From: Candidatus Saccharimonadota bacterium
GTDB lineage: Bacteria; Patescibacteriota; Saccharimonadia; Saccharimonadales; Saccharimonadaceae
Reading direction: 5' to 3'
Length of the DNA stretch: 64,000 nt
NCBI GenBank assembly: GCA_002726935.1
Contig: PBTC01000019.1
Coordinates: 62,001-126,000, forward strand
Under the pieces are notes generated by a model that was not told the origin of the DNA, made no database searches, and saw only the letters and a program-made list of their open reading frames with translations. Positions within the stretch are counted from its first letter, which is position 1, and every line of letters starts with the position of its first letter. Shown one piece after another: positions 17,281 to 26,896 of this stretch. The position numbers and the translations under genes are program-made.

Positions 17281-18822
17281 TTAGGGCTTTTCTCGCCTGT
17301 TCACATATCCTTTTTTAATCTCCCCTTGTGCAAATCTACACGGGATCTTTCGAATTCTTGGGAGCGCTGCCAAATAGGCGCCGTGGGGGTTGAAGTCATA
17401 GTCCCATTTAAAAAGGGAAAGAAACTTCTTTTTAGCGTCCTCGTAAGGCACAGCCTTCCCAGCATCAAAGGCCTTGGAAATGTGCTCGTTAAACTTGGTG
17501 ACGGCCTCGTCGTCAAAAGGTAGGTCCCGACCTATCAGGCCCCATTTACCTGCCATCGGAGCGACTCTGCCCCAAGTGCTAACTTGAAATGTCGATCGAA
17601 GCACTCTTGTTTTCTTGAGCCTGGAGACAATCTCTTCAGAGGTGAGTGGTCCGCCTGCCTCTTCAAGGAAGGTCTCAATGTCGTTGGAGATACTGCGCTC
17701 GGGAGCGTCGCCGGCTTTAGCGCCTTTCTCTTTGGTTGTGAACCTGTGGTATCCCATGTAGACCAGTTTTTCTGAGGTCTGCGTAATCACACTGAGATCT
17801 TTATAAGATGGAACATCTTTTTCGGTAATCACTCCGTCTTTCAGTAGTTGATTGTAGGCAGTCTCGTGATGTAGATAAGGCAAGGGCGATTTCTTCGCCA
17901 TTTTGTACATCGCATCTTCTATCACTTTTTTGTCCTGCGTGATAGAGCCCACGTGTTTCTCTAGGCCAAATATGCTCGGTCCGAGATTGATGATCAGCGG
18001 GTGCTCGATGCAAATGTTGCGAATATAGGTCGTTGTGGCCTTGCTTCCGCTTTGCTCGTTCGCCAATCTTGTAATGTCTTTTACCTTCAGGGCTGTTGTA
18101 GATTTTTCAAGCACGTCAAGTACGTACGAAAGCTCTGAAGATGCCGTCCCTAAAAGCTTTCCTGAGTCGTTGAACTTGAAGGCCTCTGTAGCAACTGAGG
18201 TTATGTACTCTATATTTTTTGCTCTATCCGCTATCTCAGGAATTGTTTTTTCAAGGCATGATTGGCACAGGTTCTCCACTTCTTTCCTTGTGAGGTCTTT
18301 GCCTGCTTTCATGGCCTTTTTGACCTCTTTCAATGCGGAGGTCCTGGCCGTGTCTACTTCGGCCTCGCGAAGCTGGGTTATCAGGCCCCTTTGGTTCGAT
18401 ACTTTTCTAGGCGAGTTGCTCTTCTCAATTACGTAATCAAACAGCTCTCTGTAAGTAAGTACCTCGGGGAACTCCGCTTCTATTTCAGGCGAGTCGATTC
18501 TCAAAAGGGTCTTGGATTTCTTTGCAGCCGAGTCAACTTTTTTGGTGACCTTCTCGCATAATTCGTTCAAATATTTTGAAAAGCAGTTTTTTTCGATAAT
18601 TCGAATGCGTTCTCTTGTGACATCAAAAAGATCACCTACCTCGATGAGGGTTCGTTGGGTGCCACCCCCCAAACCACAGCGCAAGACAATGATTTCCATC
18701 TCTTTTACAGGCATCTTTAGGAGTGCCTTGCAGAACTCAGACACTAGCCAGACTTTAGAGTTGGATAGAGTAACTATGTCATCGACGTTGACGTAACTGG
18801 TCTTCTTCGCATTTTTTGGCAT
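17281..18822 (-). CDS. Sigma-region-4-like regulator with winged-helix segments (513 aa)
   Basis: Residues 39-82 match the sigma-70 region 4.2 pattern closely: an LRCGLGGGTQRTL segment (47-59) followed by EVGDLFDVTRERIRIIE (61-77), including the VTRERIR recognition helix. No regions 2 or 3 are visible, so it is not a classical sigma factor. Two later stretches (about residues 230-290 and 390-440) look like winged-helix domains of the HARE-HTH kind; this is my impression only. It could contact RNA polymerase near the -35 position or act as an ordinary DNA-binding regulator. It stands alone between flhB and the helicase gene and has its own terminator. Confidence 0.6.
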   Translation of the reverse strand: MPKNAKKTSYVNVDDIVTLSNSKVWLVSEFCKALLKMPVKEMEIIVLRCGLGGGTQRTLIEVGDLFDVTRERIRIIEKNCFSKYLNELCEKVTKKVDSAAKKSKTLLRIDSPEIEAEFPEVLTYRELFDYVIEKSNSPRKVSNQRGLITQLREAEVDTARTSALKEVKKAMKAGKDLTRKEVENLCQSCLEKTIPEIADRAKNIEYITSVATEAFKFNDSGKLLGTASSELSYVLDVLEKSTTALKVKDITRLANEQSGSKATTTYIRNICIEHPLIINLGPSIFGLEKHVGSITQDKKVIEDAMYKMAKKSPLPYLHHETAYNQLLKDGVITEKDVPSYKDLSVITQTSEKLVYMGYHRFTTKEKGAKAGDAPERSISNDIETFLEEAGGPLTSEEIVSRLKKTRVLRSTFQVSTWGRVAPMAGKWGLIGRDLPFDDEAVTKFNEHISKAFDAGKAVPYEDAKKKFLSLFKWDYDFNPHGAYLAALPRIRKIPCRFAQGEIKKGYVNRREKP

Positions 18823-18834
18823 GGATCTATTTTA

Positions 18835-18870
18835 TTTTTTGTTGTAGGTATGCCAATTGTGCATGCAATT
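18835..18870 (-). promoter_or_regulatory. Weak copy of the recurrent element upstream of the sigma-like gene
   Basis: Minus strand: CACAATTGGCATACCTACAA, followed by an A-rich run. It keeps the CA-AATTG-A spacing and the A-rich tail but has several mismatches to the core. Confidence 0.3.
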
Positions 18871-18952
18871 TAATATGAAGTCAACAGCCGGGTTGATTTT
18901 ATTTCAAGTCAGGGTTATTCATTGATTAATCGGCTTAGCGCCCAGGAAGGCT

Positions 18953-21900
18953 CTACGCAAAAGCCATCTTTGGGGGCTTTGGAGCGGATCTTGAATCCTC
19001 TGGGTGCGATAGAAAAACTTCGTTTACAGTCTGATTTCGACTCGTTAGGCTCTGAAGTACCTGAAGATCCACTAATTTCTCATTTTTTACTTGTTCGGAG
19101 TTATAGATGATGGACTTTTCCATGAGCTTGAATCGTTCGGATCTTGAAGAGCTTAACCAGTTAAAGGAGCCTGCGATCATTGTCTCGTCGTCGATATAGA
19201 CAACTTTTTGATGCATATTGTTAACGAGCGTAACCTCTGCTCCGGCTTCGCGAAGATCTGTAAGAACTGCGGTAAAGCTTTCAACTCCTGAGTTTTCGAT
19301 ATTCATCTCCTCTCCCACGAAGAGTCTGACACGAACCCCTCTCTCGACCGCTGAGCGTATTCCAGAGATGATGGAGTCACTATCGAGTGCATGTTTCGTT
19401 ACCCAGGGGCTAACGACCATTATTTCGCTCTTGGCCAACTCGAACGATTTCCTCAGGGCCTCTCGGTGGCCTTGAAGATTGTTAACAAATTCAGGCGCCT
19501 GTTTTTGAGACGCGGCGCCAAAGTCTTCGCGTAGCATTTCCTCAGTGGAGACTTCGATCTCCGAGCCATCCCGCAAAGAAATATAAGAGGCCAGTTTCCC
19601 GGATGGTTTGTCGGTATTCGTTAACAGAAAGGGTACATCCCCAAATAGCAAAAAAGCATCCTTGGACCGAGAGACCGCAACATTTAACATGCTGGGTGAT
19701 TCATCAAAGAATAGTGAGCTTCCTAGATCATGCTTTGAATAGACCGGGCTAAACAACACGATCGGCCTTTCTGCGCCCTGGAGGGAATGTACAGTACCAG
19801 AGATCAAAGCTCCGATATCTGATTTAAGGTTTCTTCCGTTGAGGCCGGCGTTTTGGTAGCAAGCTTCGAGTTCAATTTCGATGGATCCCATTTCTGATCT
19901 CAAGAGGTCCTTAATGAGATCTGATTGGGCCTTGAATGGAGAAACCACGGCCAGAATTTCATTTATTGGTTTTTTGTATCTGGAAATAAGATCAGGAGCC
20001 ACCTTCTTTACCCAGGCAACAATTATCTTGGCCTCAAGTCTATTTATTTTAGATCCGCTTCTGGTCTGTTCTGCCTTGCCAGGAATGTTGCAGAAACCCA
20101 TCGGCGGAAGTCCGCCAGCCTCTTCGCTGGGTGCGGGTCCACGCATGGGAATCAACTTCCCCTTATAACAAAGCTCGTTGCAAAACTGAATAATCTCGTC
20201 AAAGCCCCTACGATGTTCGTAGAGATGAATACCTCGACCCAAATCAAGATCACTGTCCCGTCTACTGGCATTTTGGGCCAACTTCATAATAGAACCGCTA
20301 GAAACAGAGTGGCCTGATCGTTTCAACTCGTCTAGGTCTTTAGATCCATTGGTTTCGCCGATCACCTCAGCCTCGAGGGCTAGGTAATGGTCATATGAGG
20401 GGCTAGAACTCCAAACGGGCTCTATTTGGTTGGTGTCGCCAACCACTAAAGCACGTTTTGCGAAAGCAAATCCGGATGCCCCGACCTCAGGCGTGACCTG
20501 ACCGGCCTCGTCCACTATCAGTACATCTGCGAAGTTAAAAGCTATGCTGTGCTCAAAGCGGTTCTTGAAAGAAAAGTATTTAGGCAGGGTGTGAAAGGTT
20601 GAGACGAAACAAGGGGTTAACATAGCCCGTCTCGAATAGATCTTCTCGAGTTCCTTTTCTGTTGAAGGGGTTCCGTAAAAGACCTTGTCGGGAATGCCGT
20701 TCCATACCGTGGAGTTCATCTCTTGAATCCACCGGCCTTCCCAATAGTGGGTTGCAAGTTTAAACAGAGGTTGCCTAATCTTGCTGTCCGCGACGAAATC
20801 GAGCTTATCTATCTCAATTGTGCCGGAGTCAGGAATACCTAACTTCTCTCCCACTCCGGCGAGATCTCTCTGGGAGTCCTTAAATTTTTCAACCGCGTCT
20901 CTGTATTTAACAAGCAGTGCTGAAAAATCACTAGATGACTTCGTACATATGTCTTTGCAGATCTCAAAAGCTGACTCGGCGGATAAATAGCCGTTAGGGT
21001 CTAGTGACATTTCACTCAATTCTGAAAGGCCTAGAGTCATTACAAGATCTCTGAACGATGCGGAAAGGTCACTGTGAACCTGCGGCCTTGACTGAACTGT
21101 CTCTTTCCAGATTTTTTGGGCGTTTTCAAGCAGGTCGAAGCGCTCCCTTAATATGGCTATCTGATCCCTGCAGTGCTGCTCAATATCTTTTACCTGGGGA
21201 AAGGTCTTTTGAATAGTCGCGATCCTATTTGCCGCTACGGCATAGGCATTGACTTTCACCTCGATGCCGTAGAGCAAGCCGTATCCTTTTTTAAGGGACG
21301 CGTGAAGAGCGGCAACGGCGTCCGAGAGAGTAAGGTCTGAGTCATCCCTCTTGAACGCCCTCCTAAACTTCTCTAGAAAGAATTGATTCACTCGAGTGGA
21401 TTCGAGTGATTCGATTTCGGTCATCCGGTCAATATCAAAGAAACCTGACTCAGTACCTTCCTTAAAATAGAGTCCGTAGCTCTCAATTTCTGGAATCCAG
21501 CGGCCCTGAAGCCTGCTGTCTGGATTTTCATTGATAGAAGAGAAAGATGCGAGAATGTTGGTTACAGCTTGGTTGTTTGTAGAGCATGCTATGACTTTGG
21601 GTGGGTAAGCATCACCTCTTATGGCGGCTCCAACCCATACTGAAGCTACCACGCTTTGAAGAAGAGTGGTCTTACCTGTTCCTGGCGGGCCGTTAAGTGC
21701 CACCACCTCACCCAATTCTGAATCCATGAAGTTTGTCAATGCGAGACGTTGTGAGTCAGCAAGACCAAATTCAGGGCTCATATGACCGGCTCGAGCGGCC
21801 ATCAACTCATTCTCAGTCAAAACTATTTTCTGGGACCCAGCGTCCTTTGATGCGATAGTCGCGAACAGTGGTATGTCCTTCTCTTTGGCAATAGCAGCCT

Positions 21901-22489
21901 GAATTTCTTTGTAAACGAAATCGATCCTGCTATTTACGGTTCTCTCGGGAAAGAACAAAAAGATATCCGAAGATTTTTTGTAAATTGGATTCTTTTCAAG
22001 GAATTCAGACATGAGGCTCTGCTCAAGTTGCCCGCAATACTCCAGAAGTTCCCGAGCTGAACCTCCTCGCCAAGGGTTGGATTTTATATAGTCGAGCTGC
22101 GCAGAATGAAAGGCCACAAAGAAACGGTCAGAGCTAGTGGAGTCCTCTCCTTTAAGAAGATCCGTCTGGATTAGAGGTTGCTTTGATGTGGGAACAAGAA
22201 CCCCGGCTTCGCCTATTTCGCACGTGGCTACGACAGCACTAAATGACATCGGCTTTGATCTGTCTTTGTCGAATTCCTTTTTTGTGAAGGTCCCAATAAG
22301 GAGGGTAACTTCTGCACTCCCGGAGACGAAGTTACTCTTAAGAAACCGCTGAGCAAGCTTCGAATCGAGCTCCCCTGCCTCGACTAGAGAACTACCGACT
22401 GAAATGCCCCCCGATCTCTTTACCTCGGATGGAGAGAGATACGGGTTTGCCGCAAGGGCTGATTTCCAGTAATCCACAATTGATTTCAT
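18953..22489 (-). CDS. SF1 helicase fused to a phospholipase-D-type nuclease domain (1178 aa)
   Basis: Large Upf1/Dna2-like superfamily 1 helicase. Walker A is GPPGTGKTT (267-275), motif II is VDEAGQ around residue 660, followed by GDTNQIEP (motif III), and the C-terminal motifs TVHSLQGAER and NVAVSRSKD are present. After the helicase core (about residue 1020 onward) lies a PLD-type domain with the HQK-D motif in MHQKVVYIDDETMIAGSFNW, the single HxK half-site of PLD nucleases. Such fusions occur in DNA repair and in antiphage systems. Here the neighbours are dnaG upstream and the sigma-like gene downstream, so either role is possible. Confidence 0.8.
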   Translation of the reverse strand: MKSIVDYWKSALAANPYLSPSEVKRSGGISVGSSLVEAGELDSKLAQRFLKSNFVSGSAEVTLLIGTFTKKEFDKDRSKPMSFSAVVATCEIGEAGVLVPTSKQPLIQTDLLKGEDSTSSDRFFVAFHSAQLDYIKSNPWRGGSARELLEYCGQLEQSLMSEFLEKNPIYKKSSDIFLFFPERTVNSRIDFVYKEIQAAIAKEKDIPLFATIASKDAGSQKIVLTENELMAARAGHMSPEFGLADSQRLALTNFMDSELGEVVALNGPPGTGKTTLLQSVVASVWVGAAIRGDAYPPKVIACSTNNQAVTNILASFSSINENPDSRLQGRWIPEIESYGLYFKEGTESGFFDIDRMTEIESLESTRVNQFFLEKFRRAFKRDDSDLTLSDAVAALHASLKKGYGLLYGIEVKVNAYAVAANRIATIQKTFPQVKDIEQHCRDQIAILRERFDLLENAQKIWKETVQSRPQVHSDLSASFRDLVMTLGLSELSEMSLDPNGYLSAESAFEICKDICTKSSSDFSALLVKYRDAVEKFKDSQRDLAGVGEKLGIPDSGTIEIDKLDFVADSKIRQPLFKLATHYWEGRWIQEMNSTVWNGIPDKVFYGTPSTEKELEKIYSRRAMLTPCFVSTFHTLPKYFSFKNRFEHSIAFNFADVLIVDEAGQVTPEVGASGFAFAKRALVVGDTNQIEPVWSSSPSYDHYLALEAEVIGETNGSKDLDELKRSGHSVSSGSIMKLAQNASRRDSDLDLGRGIHLYEHRRGFDEIIQFCNELCYKGKLIPMRGPAPSEEAGGLPPMGFCNIPGKAEQTRSGSKINRLEAKIIVAWVKKVAPDLISRYKKPINEILAVVSPFKAQSDLIKDLLRSEMGSIEIELEACYQNAGLNGRNLKSDIGALISGTVHSLQGAERPIVLFSPVYSKHDLGSSLFFDESPSMLNVAVSRSKDAFLLFGDVPFLLTNTDKPSGKLASYISLRDGSEIEVSTEEMLREDFGAASQKQAPEFVNNLQGHREALRKSFELAKSEIMVVSPWVTKHALDSDSIISGIRSAVERGVRVRLFVGEEMNIENSGVESFTAVLTDLREAGAEVTLVNNMHQKVVYIDDETMIAGSFNWLSSSRSERFKLMEKSIIYNSEQVKNEKLVDLQVLQSLTSRNQTVNEVFLSHPEDSRSAPKPPKMAFA

Positions 22490-22598
22490 TGGATCTTAAG
22501 TTTCGTAGGGGTATCGGTTTATTTTTTGCCTAGCGGTTGCAATAAGCAAGCAAAAGCAGCGGACAATCCGCACCCCTCCTATACAAAAAACTTTAGTC

Positions 22599-24614
22599 CT
22601 AGAATCTTGACGGGGAATTGGCCACCATCCGGCGCGCCTCTCTTCGTTTTGCATCAAGCTCCAAAAAACTTGAGATCGAGTCTTCGTCATCGAAGCCTTT
22701 TTCCCCAATCTCCAGTGCTTTAGATTCAAAAACAACGGCTCGTGCTACATCTAAAGTTCTATCAAAGCTAGGGGTCTCCGGACCCTCGCTGCTATCTAGA
22801 GCTAGCGCAAGGTCTCCTACATAAAGCATGGTGTCTTTATGGTCTGTATCCTTGAAATGAGAAATTAGGCCCTCAACATTAACGTAGGGGTCTGCGCTGA
22901 TGAGATCATGCAACGCGACCAGGAATTGCATTTCCTTGGCTTGCAGGTTGAATCCCTTGATTTCTTCAATTAGGCCCCTGCTTTTCTCGAGATTATCGCT
23001 ATCCAGAAGCAAGAATGAGCTTAGGGTCAGAATTGGGCTCTTTGCCACTACCGTTGAGTCATTGGCGATATCTCGATGATTAATGGTAGGTGTTGCCCTC
23101 TTGAATTGAGATTCCACCTTCTCAGACAAAAACCCCTTGGCCACCGCCATCTGAACTTCCATTGACCTAGTTAAAGTTGCTCGATAGATGTCGTTTTTGA
23201 AGTTAGCAAGGACGTCAACCATCTCATCCAGCACCTTAGCCATGAAGGTTACGTCAGTCTCTTTATTGAAATCATAGCTGGCATCGAAGTGCTCCGACCC
23301 CCTCAATTTTTGCGCTGTAATCTCGATTAAGACTTCATGCACAGGCTTTCTTTGGGCGATCGCAGCCTCGAAAACGGCCAGTTTGTTTTTTCGAATCAGA
23401 TTCTTCTCGTCATTAGATAAGCGGGACTCCTCTTGGGTCAATGAGAAGAACTGGTCAGGATCCTTACCTTCCGGTGAGAACATGACCGATACTTTTTTCC
23501 TTGAATCGACCAGCGCAGCGGCCGTGAGAACGCTCTTAAAGGCCGCTGTGTAACCTGCATAATCCGCGTCGAAGCAAAAGATTATTTCATCACATAACTT
23601 GAAGACACTCTCAATCTGGCCGGATGTAACAGCCGTTCCGGAGGAGGCCAGTGTTTCCTTGATGTGATAAAAATGACACTTGGTCACATCCATTTGGCCC
23701 TCAACAAAGAGAGCTCTGTTCTTCTTTATAATGTGTGGTCTGGCCTGATACAAACCGAAAAGCTCTGTACCTTTCTTAAAAAGTTCGGTGGTCGGTGTGT
23801 TGATATACTTCTGCTTTGGATTATCCTCCAGGGCCCGACCTGAAAAACCTATTACGTCGCCATCCTTATTAAGAAAAGGGAAGACCACTCTGTTGCGGAA
23901 CTGGTCATAGCGAGAGGTGCCGTCGGTGTCCGTTTTTACTAAGCCAGCGGCAAGCAAAAAAGGATTCGTATCATAGTCAGGGAATACGCTGCGAAGGCCC
24001 TCTTTTGTTGTCGTGCCAATTCTAAAATCGACTATGCTGTCGCCTTTGACATCTCGGTTAAGCAAATACATCTTTGCTTCTGCCGTGTTCTTTGAGCTTC
24101 CTTTGACTTCGCCGCGCTTAAAGGCGTTCTCGTCTATCAGGTTGAAGAAGTAAAAGTCTGCCGCCCTCTTTAGAACATCTTTGATTTTTCCGATCCGAAC
24201 CAGATCTTCCTTTTCCTCGTCGCTAAGCTCTCGCTTTTTAGGCAGAGGGACCCCCGTCATTCGTGACAATGTCTCGCAAGCTTTACTGAAGTCCAACCCC
24301 GCCACCTTTTGCAGGATATCAAAGACATCCACTGGGGGTGTTTTATCAACAGGGAAAGGAACATTGAGCGCTCTTAGTTCTAGGCGCTTGAATTCATTGC
24401 TACACTTGAAACATTGGAGCCTCCCTGGCCCGCTCTTGTTGGTCTCGTAAATGTGGGCTGTATCGGTTCCTCCACACCCTTTGTCCAAACAGTGAGTTTT
24501 GCCGTTGCTACCTGGGGTCGCTCCGTTATACGCAAAGTCCAAAACATCCTTGATTTTGGCTTTTTCCTTAATTTCGGCACGGAACCGTGCGAGATCGTTT
24601 CTTGTGTCGTTCAT
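22599..24614 (-). CDS. dnaG: DNA primase DnaG (671 aa)
   Basis: Makes RNA primers for replication. The N-terminal zinc-binding region (about residues 41-75) has CLDKGC and QCFKC pairs, a variant of the usual CHC2 finger. The core has the basal RNA-polymerase subdomain (DQFRNRVVFPF and DVIGFSGR) and the TOPRIM motifs FVEGQMDV, FCFDADYAG and GKDPDQF. The C-terminal 200 residues are less conserved and would contact DnaB. The start ATG overlaps the stop of the upstream gene (ATGA), so translation is coupled. Cellular dnaG is normally with rpsU and rpoD, not with these neighbours. Confidence 0.93.
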   Translation of the reverse strand: MNDTRNDLARFRAEIKEKAKIKDVLDFAYNGATPGSNGKTHCLDKGCGGTDTAHIYETNKSGPGRLQCFKCSNEFKRLELRALNVPFPVDKTPPVDVFDILQKVAGLDFSKACETLSRMTGVPLPKKRELSDEEKEDLVRIGKIKDVLKRAADFYFFNLIDENAFKRGEVKGSSKNTAEAKMYLLNRDVKGDSIVDFRIGTTTKEGLRSVFPDYDTNPFLLAAGLVKTDTDGTSRYDQFRNRVVFPFLNKDGDVIGFSGRALEDNPKQKYINTPTTELFKKGTELFGLYQARPHIIKKNRALFVEGQMDVTKCHFYHIKETLASSGTAVTSGQIESVFKLCDEIIFCFDADYAGYTAAFKSVLTAAALVDSRKKVSVMFSPEGKDPDQFFSLTQEESRLSNDEKNLIRKNKLAVFEAAIAQRKPVHEVLIEITAQKLRGSEHFDASYDFNKETDVTFMAKVLDEMVDVLANFKNDIYRATLTRSMEVQMAVAKGFLSEKVESQFKRATPTINHRDIANDSTVVAKSPILTLSSFLLLDSDNLEKSRGLIEEIKGFNLQAKEMQFLVALHDLISADPYVNVEGLISHFKDTDHKDTMLYVGDLALALDSSEGPETPSFDRTLDVARAVVFESKALEIGEKGFDDEDSISSFLELDAKRREARRMVANSPSRF

Positions 24615-26581
24615 ATGAAGATACGTACCTTTTTCTGAGGGGCGAGCTTATTCTCGTCCCCGCCTCTCTCAATAAATGATTTTCTAGCGTCCAATCTGAT
24701 GGAGTTCTCTCTGTGGTTGCAAGCGACGCTTACCAGATAGTCCAAGGGAATCGCTGGGTGTCTAATCGCAATCGACTTGAGAGCTCTTTTAGGGCTGTCC
24801 TCGACCACTTTTATTGCGGCCTGAACAGGAAAGTTCGGATTATTGATAGCCGCGGCCTGAACCGTAATATCGCCATGAGTCGAAAAGACCCTTTGTAGCT
24901 GAATCGCGTCTGCCGACTGTCCTGAAACAAAGCTTCTAATGACCTCAGTATCCGCCTCTTTTTCGATCATGCTGATAATCGACTCAGGAAGACCCGGACG
25001 ACCGGCAATGTCCGCTCTAAGTGCAGGCCCCGACTTCCCGTAAATTTTCTTAAGGAGATCATGGGGTGTATTTGGGTGGGAGGAAAATACCTTTAACACC
25101 GCGGGATTCTCCTCGTTTTCCAGTGCCTCTCTGATCTTGCTCTCCGATGTGCCTGGGTTCGAATAGGCGGAGCAACGAACTGCTGCGATGGGGTGAGAAT
25201 AAAGCCTATCAAGATGGCTCGCTGGAAGATTCTTGTGTCCACCGGCTTGGATAATAAGCGCAGGATCCTGTTGGGTGTCTATAACATGCATCAGAAGCTT
25301 CGATGGAGTGTGTGGATTGGATATCCCAGCCCGCATAATTTTTGGTGCTTCAGTCATATAAGCCGCAATTGACGTCTTGACCCCTGCCCTGGGATGCTGT
25401 GCTGCTTGCACAAGCAAATCAGTCCATTCCCCGGCACCGCTGCTTGAAAATTTCTTAATGAATTCCTCCAGCAGCGAATCATCAACCTTATCGGATGATA
25501 GCGCAGCCTTTTTAGCCTCCATTGATTCGCTCTGGAAAAGTGCGAGACGCATAGTCTCGATGTCCGCCATAGGATGTCGAATAGCAGTGAGAGCTATTTC
25601 TTCCCGGTGGGACGAAGCAAGTCTTCTAACGGTTTCAGGAGGGACGTCTTTTATTGTGCGCAGTGCCTGCGCTAACTCTTTTGGATTATCGGAGCTTAAA
25701 CTTGGATTGTTTTTGCCTTCTAGCCCAAGCCTCGCCAGTAGCGTCGAGCAATAGGTGCTAGGGATGGCTTCGAGAATAAACTGAATATCCTCGACGGGTA
25801 CATTTTGGATCTGTGTTCCAGCGGGGAAGGTTTTCTTTGACTTGGTGAAGGAATCCAACGCACCCCAAACTCCAACATCGTTTTTATCCATGAACTGGGT
25901 GCTTTGTTCGTGGAGTTGATATTTGTTCCCTGACTTGGGAAGGAATACGAACAGTTCATCCTTGCGGAAGTAGTTTGCAAACATATTGGTGTAGCCGGTA
26001 CACCAAGAAGTACCGTTTGCCCAATATTGTGAGGCCTCGTAGTTCCTAAGCCCAATCACGCGTCCGTTATCTGACTCATGCACAATAAATATGCCTTCAT
26101 TTTTTAGGCGTTTGAGTTCTGCTTTTTTCGACTCAACTGCGGGGGCGGCCAACAATTCCGCTAGGGCGCCTTCAAGTTGAGCGATAGTCTTATATTGGTT
26201 GATATCCTGAATAGGCAATCGGACTCGGTTCTGAACATAGCCATCCAAAGCTTCTTTCGCCCGGATGGAATCCTCAAACCGGTATTCTTGTCTCTCGTAT
26301 CGCTTACACAGCCACTCGGTGAACTGGCCGTTGTGAGAAGGATCGCACTCGCGACGTAGATACATGACAAGCTTTTCAGGGCTTTTGATTTCTGAAAATT
26401 GATCTTGCGCGATCGCCTCAATAAATTTCGGGTTGGTAGTGAACTTAGATAGCACATTGGAGACGCGAGGAGTCACATCGACGTACTTAGGCGCACCTTG
26501 GGGGATATTTGCGACTCGAGATTCGATCAACTCGACTTCTAGTTCCGTGAGAGGTTCTTGAAGTAGGTTTTCGTCTGCCAT
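24611..26581 (-). CDS. Phage-type repeat protein with a SWCT motif (656 aa)
   Basis: The N-terminal half carries the pattern TSWCTGYTNMFANYF (191-205), then ELFVFLP, KYQLHEQ and QFMDKNDV (about 210-235). I know this arrangement from proteins of large phages and their relatives; its biochemical role is not established. The C-terminal half (about residues 300-630) consists of degenerate helical repeats resembling variant leucine-rich/HEAT repeats, with phrases such as IAIRHPAIPLDYL and AGISNPHTPSKLL recurring roughly every 23 residues. It overlaps dnaG by 4 nt, so the two proteins are made together. Confidence 0.65.
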   Translation of the reverse strand: MADENLLQEPLTELEVELIESRVANIPQGAPKYVDVTPRVSNVLSKFTTNPKFIEAIAQDQFSEIKSPEKLVMYLRRECDPSHNGQFTEWLCKRYERQEYRFEDSIRAKEALDGYVQNRVRLPIQDINQYKTIAQLEGALAELLAAPAVESKKAELKRLKNEGIFIVHESDNGRVIGLRNYEASQYWANGTSWCTGYTNMFANYFRKDELFVFLPKSGNKYQLHEQSTQFMDKNDVGVWGALDSFTKSKKTFPAGTQIQNVPVEDIQFILEAIPSTYCSTLLARLGLEGKNNPSLSSDNPKELAQALRTIKDVPPETVRRLASSHREEIALTAIRHPMADIETMRLALFQSESMEAKKAALSSDKVDDSLLEEFIKKFSSSGAGEWTDLLVQAAQHPRAGVKTSIAAYMTEAPKIMRAGISNPHTPSKLLMHVIDTQQDPALIIQAGGHKNLPASHLDRLYSHPIAAVRCSAYSNPGTSESKIREALENEENPAVLKVFSSHPNTPHDLLKKIYGKSGPALRADIAGRPGLPESIISMIEKEADTEVIRSFVSGQSADAIQLQRVFSTHGDITVQAAAINNPNFPVQAAIKVVEDSPKRALKSIAIRHPAIPLDYLVSVACNHRENSIRLDARKSFIERGGDENKLAPQKKVRIFI

Positions 26582-26651
26582 GATGATTCACAGGGAATTT
26601 ATGATGAATTCAATTTTGAGTGATAGTGAGCCAATTTCCAAACAGAAACGA

Positions 26652-26894
26652 CTATGCAAAATCACCAGTGGACTCGATGCTCAGGTTCTGCTCAGTCAAA
26701 AATGGGAAGCGATGAATAAGCAACTTGGTAAGACTCCCGGAGTTTGAGAAAAGAAGGGCATGGCCAGATTCGCTGAGAAGAGCAACCTGTCGCTTACCTC
26801 GAAAGAACTGGGTCTCCACCTCCCATCTGGCCACCGAGCCCGCTGAGCTATAAAGCACAGCTTTATCGGATTCAATTAGAAGCTTGTACTGCAC
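26652..26894 (-). CDS. Hypothetical protein (80 aa)
   Basis: Small protein without recognised domain. GTG start at 26894, 2 nt after the stop of the upstream gene (26897), so they are coupled. Composition suggests a small beta-rich fold. The next gene starts 70 nt downstream in the same direction. Confidence 0.5.
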   Translation of the reverse strand: MQYKLLIESDKAVLYSSAGSVARWEVETQFFRGKRQVALLSESGHALLFSNSGSLTKLLIHRFPFLTEQNLSIESTGDFA

Positions 26895-26896
26895 GA

